Shown: positions 1 through 6,724 of the stretch, piece after piece
How positions within the stretch are numbered: the first letter of the stretch is position 1
Layout: each line of letters starts with the position of its first letter
From: Gemmatimonadota bacterium
Lineage (GTDB): Bacteria > Gemmatimonadota > Gemmatimonadetes > Gemmatimonadales > Gemmatimonadaceae
Length of the DNA stretch: 34,252 bases
Assembly (NCBI GenBank): GCA_016874035.1
Contig: VGVM01000029.1
Coordinates: forward strand, 1-34,252
Direction: 5' to 3'
Notes under the pieces: generated by a model
Database searches by the model: none
The model's input: the letters and a program-made list of their open reading frames with translations, nothing else
What the model was told of the DNA's origin: nothing
Program-made: the position numbers and the translations under genes

Positions 1-21
1 CGGCCGTCGGCGTAGCGTGGT

Positions 22-510
22 TCACTTTACGGTGACCGCCTCGTCGGCCAGCAGCCGGTAGATGCTTACGACACGTCCGTTCTTCATCTCTTTGCCCACG
101 GAGAACAGCCCTGAGACCTGCGTCGGGAGGTGGGTGAACTTCGCTTTCTTGCCTCCTTTCATGGTGACCATCACCCAGTCGTTGTAGCGCACCGGCGCGC
201 CGAAATAGCACATGTCGAGGCTGGCATTCAGCATGAACCGGCTGACGCCCTTGGTATCCAGGTCAAGCGGCAGGATGAACCCCTTGACCGAAATCCGCTT
301 GCCATCCAGTGCCTGGATAGACGGAGGGATATCGATCTTGATCGGCTTGGGATCCAGCGGATCGGGGATCTCCATCTCGAACGCACCAAGCACCTCGAAC
401 CCGACGGGCTTGTAGGGTTGGGCTCGCGCCTCGCCGGCACTGATGGCCGCGAACAGGAGCGCAGCCGTCGGGATCAACGCGTTCCTCAGCATCGGGTGTA
501 TGCGGTTCAT
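22..510 (-). CDS. Secreted DUF3299-type protein (second copy)
   Basis: About 162 aa, small exported protein of unknown biochemical function. Residues 1-31 form a signal peptide ending ARAQ. The mature part carries the DUF3299-like core: LDGKR (68-72), KGFILPL, then Cys101 in MCYFGAPVRYNDW. The same LDGKR...F(I)xPL...FGA order is found in the protein at 6068-6547, so the two are paralogues, although this copy lacks the poly-proline stretch. The open frame extends upstream to 612. I chose the ATG at 510 because it begins the signal peptide and lies 7 nt after the stop of the upstream gene, so the two are probably co-transcribed. DUF3299 proteins accompany zinc-regulated ABC transporters in Vibrio and Pseudomonas (family knowledge); a role here is inferred only. 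Confidence 0.75.
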   Translation of the reverse strand: MNRIHPMLRNALIPTAALLFAAISAGEARAQPYKPVGFEVLGAFEMEIPDPLDPKPIKIDIPPSIQALDGKRISVKGFILPLDLDTKGVSRFMLNASLDMCYFGAPVRYNDWVMVTMKGGKKAKFTHLPTQVSGLFSVGKEMKNGRVVSIYRLLADEAVTVK

Positions 511-517
511 GAGCGGC

Positions 518-3082
518 TCACGGCCTTCGCGAAGGCGCAGCCGGGGGAGGCGACGCCTCGCGGGCCAGCCGGCGATACACCGCGCGCGCGCGGTCGAACT
601 GCGCGAAGACATGCGCCTTCTCCGTGGTGGAGTCCCAGCCAGGCCAGGCGTCGGCCATGATCTGGAGCATGTCGATCCACTTCAGGGCGTAGTCGGCCGA
701 CGCGCGGTCCCGCACCGGACGCCCACCGACGCTGATCCAGATGGGGTTGGTGAATGCCTGCGCATACAACGCGTCGAGCGGGTAGCGTTCGCGCGCGCTC
801 CCTTCGGCACGGAGATGGTACCATCCGCTCTTCGTGACCCGCAGCGTCGTTGAGAAGGCGGCCGATGTGCGCGCGGAGTCGAGTGGAATCTCCGCAACTT
901 CCGCGCCATTGAAGATCACCGAGATCTTCTGCAGCGGCGTCACCGATTTCACCCAGCCCTTGAGCGTCACGTTCCCCGCTGCTGCGAGGTGTACCGTATC
1001 GCCGGCTGACTTGTCGTTTACCCTGAGATCAACCAAGGGACCGGTGCTGACAAAGGCGCTGCCGCGGCGCACTGAGTTCCAGAACGCGTCGGCTGACGCC
1101 GGGCCCCCGCACCTGGCGTAGGTGCGCACCGACCCCACCTGCCGCATGATCGGCAGGTTGTCGATCGTATCCTCGCCGCCGATGGCCGTGACGCGGATGC
1201 CGTTGTTGAGCAGGGCATACCAAGGGACGAAGGGCCCCCGTCCGGCTGCGGCCCACTCGATGGCGTCCACGAGGCCGAGTGCCGCGTCGGGGATGAGCGC
1301 CTTGCCGAGTCCCAGGGCCTGCGCGCTCATCGGGTCGGCCTCGCCGCTGAACGCGTGCACGTACGCGGTGATCGCGCCATCCTTCCGCGCGCGCTCGAGG
1401 ATGTCTGCGTTGCTGGGCGCCAGCGTCGGCGGGTACGCGGCCTCGTAGCCGATGGTCACCGGAAAGAGCGTCTCGAGCCAGGCGCGCATCCCGAACGCCG
1501 CGACATGCCCATAAAACGGCGGGCGGTGCTCTTGTCCAACGACGAGGAAAGGACGGTCGCTCGGGGACGACGCGGTGCCCGGGCGCCACAGCATGCCCAC
1601 CGGTTCGCGGCCATCGTTGTGGGCGAACGGTACGTTCACCACCGTGACGTCCTCCGCGGCCGCCGACTGCAACAGCGCGGACAGATCATAGCGGAGCGGG
1701 CCACCGCCGTGGATATGGGTACCCGTAGACCCGCTGCACCAGCCGTCGTTCGCCATGCTCGCGATGCGTGGCAGGTCGATGTCGAGGTCCGTGACCTGCC
1801 CGGACCGAATATCGGCGGTGCGGTGCTGCGGCGAGAACTCAAAGCCCTTCATGACGTCGAGCGTGACCTGGCCGACGGGGAGCTCGACCTCGAACGCGCC
1901 CGTTGTCTGAAAGGCCCGGTCGGTGGCCCAGGTCCAGCGCGCAAATGCGCTCGCCGGAGCGTAGAACTTCGCGTCGGCAGCGGTGAGGTGCACTCGCGCG
2001 GCTGTCGGCTGGCGGCGCGACGCGTCGTTCACGCGCACGCGCAACGTCCCCATCGGACGCTTCCACGTACGACTCGTGATGACCACCTCGCGCACGCGTC
2101 CCGACGCCACGTCGATAATCGCGAGGTGCGGCAGGCCCCGGGCATTCGAGAGGAACGCAATCGACCTGCCGTCCGGAGACCAACGCGGGTTGAATGCGTC
2201 GGCTGAGTCCGACGTCAGGCGCCGCTCGTCTGAGCCATCCATCGCGCGGGTGTACAGGTTGTTCCATGGAGCGCGGCCCCCGCGCGCCGAAACGAACACG
2301 AAGCGACTGCCGTCCGGCGAGACCTCCGGGCGCGTCTGATACAGCGTCTGTTCTTCGAGCAGTACCGCACGGGTGGCGAGGGAGTCGAATCCGGCTGCAG
2401 GGATCCGCACGACGTTGCCCGAGCCTCCCTTCGCACCGCGGTTCGCAAGGATGAGGAGCTCGCGGCCGTTGCGCAGCCAAGCAGGCTCGATGCTCATGTC
2501 CTGCGCGGTGAAGTACGGACGGTCAATGCCGCTGTTGCTGTCGCGGGTGGTTTGCACTTCGTCCCCGGTCCATGCCCCGGCGGCAATGGGCCGAATGAAG
2601 ACGTTGAACCACCCCGCCGGCTTCGACGCCGTGTAGGCGATCTTCGTACCGTCGGGCGAGAACCGCGGGTCGACGTAGTTCTGGTCGTCCGATGTCAGTG
2701 CGCGCGTCTCGCCGCTTTCGAGGTTCAGGATTTCGAGTTGAATGGTCTTTCCGCCATCGTCGGCGGTATAAACCAGCCACTTTCCGTCGGGGGACCAGTC
2801 GGGGGTCGAGTAGTACTTCGGCCCCGTGACCAACTCTGTGGCGGCGCCGGTTGCGGGGTCCACGCGCCACAGCGAGCCATGCATCGAGACGGCAATCCAC
2901 CGTCCGTCCGGCGACCACGCCGGCGCCCATGGCGTGGAGTTCGCCACGGGTGGGAAGTGATAGCTGTGCATGTAATTGCCTCCGTACTTGGAGGCCGGGT
3001 ACGGACGGCGTACCTGAGCCGGCAGCGCGCTCACGCAAACGAGGAGCAGCAGCGCTGCGCGGCAGGCTGAATTCAGCTTCAC
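518..3082 (-). CDS. Secreted TolB-propeller / CehA-like metallohydrolase
   Basis: 854 aa, exported (signal peptide about 1-23, ending PAQ). Residues about 50-330 hold a TolB/WD40-like beta-propeller with repeated SPDG blades (WSPDGRW 57-62, WSPDGKW 97-102, FSPDGTK 141-147, WSPDGRS 301-307). The second half is an amidohydrolase/PHP-like domain of the CehA/McbA type: HxH at 455-458 (THIH), Glu-His at 518-519, His526, His576 and an acidic GGED at 635-638 are candidate metal ligands. Such proteins are annotated as metal-dependent hydrolases, but the substrate is unknown. The start is GTG at 3082; an ATG two bases upstream reads straight into a stop. There is no clear Shine-Dalgarno site. The DUF3299 gene follows 7 nt downstream. 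A perfect TTGACA and three phased GAACGG repeats lie upstream. Confidence 0.8.
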   Translation of the reverse strand: MKLNSACRAALLLLVCVSALPAQVRRPYPASKYGGNYMHSYHFPPVANSTPWAPAWSPDGRWIAVSMHGSLWRVDPATGAATELVTGPKYYSTPDWSPDGKWLVYTADDGGKTIQLEILNLESGETRALTSDDQNYVDPRFSPDGTKIAYTASKPAGWFNVFIRPIAAGAWTGDEVQTTRDSNSGIDRPYFTAQDMSIEPAWLRNGRELLILANRGAKGGSGNVVRIPAAGFDSLATRAVLLEEQTLYQTRPEVSPDGSRFVFVSARGGRAPWNNLYTRAMDGSDERRLTSDSADAFNPRWSPDGRSIAFLSNARGLPHLAIIDVASGRVREVVITSRTWKRPMGTLRVRVNDASRRQPTAARVHLTAADAKFYAPASAFARWTWATDRAFQTTGAFEVELPVGQVTLDVMKGFEFSPQHRTADIRSGQVTDLDIDLPRIASMANDGWCSGSTGTHIHGGGPLRYDLSALLQSAAAEDVTVVNVPFAHNDGREPVGMLWRPGTASSPSDRPFLVVGQEHRPPFYGHVAAFGMRAWLETLFPVTIGYEAAYPPTLAPSNADILERARKDGAITAYVHAFSGEADPMSAQALGLGKALIPDAALGLVDAIEWAAAGRGPFVPWYALLNNGIRVTAIGGEDTIDNLPIMRQVGSVRTYARCGGPASADAFWNSVRRGSAFVSTGPLVDLRVNDKSAGDTVHLAAAGNVTLKGWVKSVTPLQKISVIFNGAEVAEIPLDSARTSAAFSTTLRVTKSGWYHLRAEGSARERYPLDALYAQAFTNPIWISVGGRPVRDRASADYALKWIDMLQIMADAWPGWDSTTEKAHVFAQFDRARAVYRRLAREASPPPAAPSRRP

Positions 3083-3218
3083 ATATGGAAGACTACTGAG
3101 GGCCTCAGGCCGCCGCCGAGGCCAAGAACTGAACGGTCCGGAACGACTGTCGAACGGTTCCCGGGTTGACCCGAACGGCCTCAGTGAGTGTCAAGACATC
3201 GGCCGCCGGGACGCTACA
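3083..3218 (-). promoter_or_regulatory. Candidate promoter/operator with three GAACGG repeats at 21-bp spacing
   Basis: This 136-bp gap precedes the metallohydrolase gene. On the plus strand GAACGG occurs at 3131, 3152 and 3173, exactly 21 bp apart (two helical turns), with a related GAACGA at 3141. An inverted repeat CGGGT-TG-ACCCG (3162-3173) and CTGAGG-G-CCTCAG (3096-3108) lie nearby. On the minus strand a perfect -35-like TTGACA lies at 3194-3189, but no good -10 sits 16-18 bp downstream, which would suit an activator-dependent promoter. Its use as a regulatory site is inferred. Confidence 0.4.
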
Positions 3219-4073
3219 CTAGCGCCGGACTTCTCGCGTTGTGCGGAAGGACACGTTGTCCCAGTACCGAACCTCGGAGATCGAGCCGCCATCGGAGAGG
3301 TCGCCGCCGTCCGCGCTCGCTCGCGTCGCGCCGACGACGAATGAGCGCCACAACGGAGCTTCGCGTCGCGCCGGATTCGTGAATCGCACGGCAGTGTCTT
3401 GATGCGCAAGATAGCCGTCAATCCACGCTCGGACGACGCCGTTCCGGGCGTCCACGGTGCTGTTCAGCTTCAGCTCCGCCTCGATCCGATGCCAGCGACC
3501 GGCTTTGATGGGCGCCAATGGGCATCGCGTTCCGCCATACGCGTCGTCCCGGCTCCACTGCATGCCGAGCCCGCAACCGCCATTGTGCATCACCACGACA
3601 AACACGTCGCTCGATTCGTCCAATTTCTCGCCCAACGCCGCGCGAAACAGCAGCAGCATCCGCGTGACCCGCGCGTTGTCAAGGTTAAACGTCGTGTCGG
3701 GGATGTAGAGATCCCCCGAGAAGAACACTGTCGAACCAAGCCCGAGCGTTGAAGTCTGCGTGAAGCTCAAGGCCGCCGCCGGCTCGGCGGGGGTTCGTGT
3801 CGCAACGTAGCGCATCTCGGCGACCTTTCCGCGGCTTCGCCCCGTCGGATCGTCGACTACGCGCACCGAGCCGACCGGATCGGCTTTGAACGGGCCGAGT
3901 GTGCCGTCGTCGAAGGTCGCGGCCGCGAGTTCCTGCTGGCCCGAGCGTGCCGCTCCCTGCACAAAGTCGTGGGCCGGCTCCGGTGCGCGCGGCACGCGGC
4001 CCGTCATCGCCGCGGCCGCCACGAGGCCGCCACAGCTCAGGAGCACGATCACGACGCGGCGCGCGAGCATCAT
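3219..4073 (-). CDS. Secreted jelly-roll protein, polysaccharide-lyase-like
   Basis: 284 aa, exported or membrane-anchored by an N-terminal hydrophobic segment (about 6-24). No lipobox cysteine is placed convincingly. The body contains AATFDDGTLGPF near the start, a central KAGRWHRIEAELKLN stretch and a following VVRAWIDGYL. This order (G-x-W-H-x-I-E...K-L-N...D-G-x-x-x-x-W-I-D-G) resembles concanavalin-like beta-jelly-roll folds of polysaccharide lyase (PL14/PL20-like) and LamG-type proteins. I cannot identify catalytic residues, so binding rather than cleavage is possible. The start is ATG 4073, with a second ATG directly after it. It lies 18 nt downstream of the ABC permease on the same strand and is probably transcribed with it, though the functional link is unclear. 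Confidence 0.6.
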   Translation of the reverse strand: MMLARRVVIVLLSCGGLVAAAAMTGRVPRAPEPAHDFVQGAARSGQQELAAATFDDGTLGPFKADPVGSVRVVDDPTGRSRGKVAEMRYVATRTPAEPAAALSFTQTSTLGLGSTVFFSGDLYIPDTTFNLDNARVTRMLLLFRAALGEKLDESSDVFVVVMHNGGCGLGMQWSRDDAYGGTRCPLAPIKAGRWHRIEAELKLNSTVDARNGVVRAWIDGYLAHQDTAVRFTNPARREAPLWRSFVVGATRASADGGDLSDGGSISEVRYWDNVSFRTTREVRR

Positions 4074-4091
4074 CGGGCGCTCACGCCGCCG

Positions 4092-5363
4092 TCAGAGCCG
4101 GACGGTAAGTCCATCGGCGAGTGCGTTGCGGTACGCGCGCCAAGCCGGCAGCAGGCCCACCAGCAGTCCAGCGACAACAACCCCGATCAGGTAGGCCCAT
4201 TCCAGCGTCCCGGGCGCAGCGACCTGGATCCACACGCCGAAGCGTTGTTCGGCGACGCCACGCCCGGCGATGATGACCGCGTACGCCGCCGCCATTCCCG
4301 CGACCGCACCTGCCGCGCTGAGGACGCCCGACTCAAAGACAAGCAGCGAGGCGATGCGACGGGGACCGGCACCGAGGGAACGGAGAATGGCCATTTCGCG
4401 GCGCCGCTCCTCAAGCGTGCTGTACAGCGCGACCAGCATCCCCAGGAGTCCGACGAGAAGCACGGCGCCGCTGATGATCTGCGCGCCGTCCTCGGCGTAG
4501 GCGATCGAGTTCCAAAGCTCGGTGAGCGCCACTGCCGGGAGAATCGCCGTGAGCGGCTCCGTCACGTCGGTGTTCATTTCCCGCTGCAGGCCGAGCGACT
4601 CGAAGCGGTTTTGCGTTCCGGCGAGAAACGCGGTGATCGATTCCTGCTCTGCGTCGTGGCTGTGGGCCTGCGGCGCTCCGGCGGCGTCCTTCCGGTTCGC
4701 GCGGTCCTCCTCGTGCTCCTCTTCCGGGTCCTCGTGCATCGCGGTGATGCCCTCGAGCGTCACAAATACCGAACGGTCGACCGGCGTCAGGGTCGGCGCG
4801 AGGATGCCGACAACGGTGAACAGGTGATGATCGTGATCGGCGATTCCTTCACCCCGCAGCCCGTGGGTGACGGCGATCGCCGTGTCGAGGCGCAGCCCGA
4901 GCCGCTCGGCGACCATGCTGCCGATGACGAGGTCGCTCTCACCCGCCAAGAGCCGCCCGCTGGCGAGCGTGATGCGGCCATCGTCGCGAAACCGGTAGCG
5001 CTCGAAGAACTCCGGAGTTGTACCGATGAGGCGGAAGCCGCGGTACGAGTCGCCGAGCGAAATCGGGATGGTCCAGGCGATCGCCGCGTGCTTCGACCAG
5101 CGTTCGTAGGTCTTCCATGTCATCGATCCGGCGGGCGAGCCGATGCCGAACACCGACGAGAGAAGCAGTTGCTGACTCCCGCCGCGGGCTCCCACGATGA
5201 GATCGGTATTCCGTATGGTGCCGGCAAAGCCCTCGCGCACCCCACGGCGAACGGCCTCGACGCCGACGAGCAGCGCCACCGAAAGGGCGATGGACGCCAC
5301 AGTGAGTGACGTCGCCAGGCGTCGGTTGGCGAGGGACCGAAGGGCGAGGGTGGGAGTCAGCAA
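4092..5363 (-). CDS. FtsX/LolC-type ABC permease with His/acidic periplasmic loop
   Basis: 423 aa. Layout is one N-terminal membrane helix (about 17-37), a large periplasmic domain, and three C-terminal helices (about 295-320, 345-370, 385-410) around the typical ERRREMAILRSLGA coupling segment. This is a MacB/FtsX-family permease. Unusually, the periplasmic domain has an HDHH cluster (177-180) and a strongly acidic, His-containing loop (about 209-240, with MHEDPEEEHEED and AHSHDAEQE), which suggests divalent-metal handling. The start appears to be TTG at 5363, 12 nt after the ATPase stop, with GGGA and GAGG upstream; no earlier ATG would supply the first helix. Gene order matches zinc-responsive DUF3299 operons (Vibrio zrg, Pseudomonas PA4063-4066, from memory). 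Metal specificity is inferred. Confidence 0.85.
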   Translation of the reverse strand: MLTPTLALRSLANRRLATSLTVASIALSVALLVGVEAVRRGVREGFAGTIRNTDLIVGARGGSQQLLLSSVFGIGSPAGSMTWKTYERWSKHAAIAWTIPISLGDSYRGFRLIGTTPEFFERYRFRDDGRITLASGRLLAGESDLVIGSMVAERLGLRLDTAIAVTHGLRGEGIADHDHHLFTVVGILAPTLTPVDRSVFVTLEGITAMHEDPEEEHEEDRANRKDAAGAPQAHSHDAEQESITAFLAGTQNRFESLGLQREMNTDVTEPLTAILPAVALTELWNSIAYAEDGAQIISGAVLLVGLLGMLVALYSTLEERRREMAILRSLGAGPRRIASLLVFESGVLSAAGAVAGMAAAYAVIIAGRGVAEQRFGVWIQVAAPGTLEWAYLIGVVVAGLLVGLLPAWRAYRNALADGLTVRL

Positions 5364-5375
5364 GTTCCCGTGGCC

Positions 5376-6071
5376 TCAGGCCGTGACGCGATTGATCGCC
5401 GGCAGCGACACGCTGCGGTCGAACCGCGCACTCAGCGACAGGTCGTGCGAAACGAAGAGCAGTGATGAACCCGCCTCCGCACATTGGCTGAACAGCAGCT
5501 CAATGAAGCGATCCCGGAGGTCGGTATCGATCGCCGAGGTCGGCTCGTCGGCAATCACCAACCGGGGCGCTCCGATGAGCGCACGCGCCGCCGCCACGCG
5601 CTGCTGTTGGCCTACACTCAGCTCATTGACCCGCTGCCCCAGCAGCGGCACAATTGCGAGCCGTTCCGCGAGCTGCGCGACGGCGCGTTCGATGGAGCCG
5701 CCGGGGAGCCGCGCGCGCCGCGCCGCGTGCAAACGGCAGGGCAGCCCGATGTTCTCCTCGACGGAGAGCCAAGGAATCAGGTTGAAGAGCTGGAACAGGT
5801 AGCCGATGTGCACGCCGCGGTGCGCGTCCCGCTCCGACGGTCGCAGGTCGCCCAGCGCTCGGCCCAGTACCTCGACCCGACCGGCGGTCGCCGGAAGCAC
5901 GCCGGCGACGAGCCCGAGGAGCGTCGTTTTTCCCGACCCGCTGGGTCCGTGCAGGAAGACCCGTTCGCCCGTGCCGATCTCAAATCGGTCGACGCTGAGG
6001 ACCTCCGAACCCGTGCGGTAGCGAAAGCGGACATCCGAGAAGACGACCGCGCGTTCGGCGGTGGGCGTCAA
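5376..6071 (-). CDS. ABC transporter ATP-binding subunit (LolD/MacB type)
   Basis: 231 aa from the proposed start, a normal size for a LolD/MacB-type ATPase. Walker A GPSGSGKT (42-49), Q-loop Gln94, signature LSVGQ (151-155) and Walker B plus catalytic Glu in VIADEPT (172-178) are all intact. The signature is LSVGQ instead of LSGGQ, a mild deviation. The frame stays open upstream to 6182, but that part overlaps the DUF3299 gene in another frame. The likely start is TTG at 6071, whose last bases form TTGA with the upstream stop (4-nt overlap, translational coupling), with AAGG 5 nt upstream. It powers the permease encoded 12 nt downstream. Confidence 0.88.
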   Translation of the reverse strand: MTPTAERAVVFSDVRFRYRTGSEVLSVDRFEIGTGERVFLHGPSGSGKTTLLGLVAGVLPATAGRVEVLGRALGDLRPSERDAHRGVHIGYLFQLFNLIPWLSVEENIGLPCRLHAARRARLPGGSIERAVAQLAERLAIVPLLGQRVNELSVGQQQRVAAARALIGAPRLVIADEPTSAIDTDLRDRFIELLFSQCAEAGSSLLFVSHDLSLSARFDRSVSLPAINRVTA

Positions 6072-6547
6072 CTTGCCTTGTACGGCGTGCTGGCGATTCC
6101 TTCCATCTCGAAGGCAACGACGCCGAACGGCGACTGCACCGTCTTCACGCGCAGAATGCCCTCGAAGAACACCGGCTCCCACCAGCCAATCCGCATCGTC
6201 TTCCGCGGTGGCATCTTCACGTAGACCATCTGGTTCGGTGGCGGCGGCGGCGTGTGCACGCAGGCACCGAAGTACGGAACGAGCAGGAACTGGTCGGCCT
6301 GCTGCATGTTGTCTTCAAGGGGGACGATGAACGCCGCGATCCGGACCCGCTTCCCGTCGAGGGCCTTGAGCGTATCCGACACCAACCCTGTCCGGTAATT
6401 CATGCCGCTCAGCAAGCGCCAGCTGATCTGCGCAGCGGGCGTAGCGGCGCGCTCGAGTGTCGACAGGGCAGGGGAGGACTGCGCTGACGCCGTGGCGCCG
6501 CACAGCACGAACAGGACGGCCAGGCCCGCACGAAATAGGATTGGCAT
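6068..6547 (-). CDS. Secreted DUF3299 protein, first gene of ABC module
   Basis: About 159 aa with signal peptide 1-23 (ending ATASAQ). The mature protein has the DUF3299 signature: LDGKR (63-67), FIVPLED, then YFGAC (Cys96) followed by His-Thr and five prolines (about 99-104) and NQMVYVKM. Family members occur beside zinc-responsive ABC transporters, but their biochemistry is not known to me. The frame runs open to 6691, but the ATG at 6547 is chosen because it starts the signal peptide. The stop overlaps the TTG start of the ATPase gene, so the three genes 6547-4092 form one translationally coupled unit. The 177 bp upstream would hold their promoter. Confidence 0.85.
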   Translation of the reverse strand: MPILFRAGLAVLFVLCGATASAQSSPALSTLERAATPAAQISWRLLSGMNYRTGLVSDTLKALDGKRVRIAAFIVPLEDNMQQADQFLLVPYFGACVHTPPPPPNQMVYVKMPPRKTMRIGWWEPVFFEGILRVKTVQSPFGVVAFEMEGIASTPYKAS

Positions 6548-6724
6548 CGCGAAGCGTCTCAGGGGAGAAGGGTCGGACGAACGGCTCCTGACTAGGTACA
6601 CGAAATCGCGGGCGCGTGCGCCGCCACAGAGCCGAGTGGTGTCGGGGGGCGGCCGACCGGTCGGAACAGGAAGGTGAACGTTCCGCGGCACTTCGTGAAT
6701 GCCGGCCCAAAGCGGGGGCCGAAG
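6548..6724 (-). promoter_or_regulatory. Intergenic region with 12-bp palindrome before DUF3299-ABC module
   Basis: This gap follows the P-type ATPase stop and precedes the DUF3299 start, both on the minus strand. It contains a perfect 12-bp palindrome CCGACCGGTCGG (6653-6664), a palindromic GAACGTTC (6676-6683) and a 6-bp hairpin CGGCCC/GGGCCG (6703-6708 with 6716-6721) just after the ATPase stop. The hairpin lacks a U-tract, so termination is doubtful. I could not see the AT-rich Zur-type palindrome expected for a zinc regulon. The palindromes are candidate operators only. Confidence 0.3.

Noticed and set aside
6548-6724. Zur box upstream of the DUF3299-ABC module.
   Set aside because: No AT-rich Zur-type palindrome is visible; the GC-rich palindromes do not match it.
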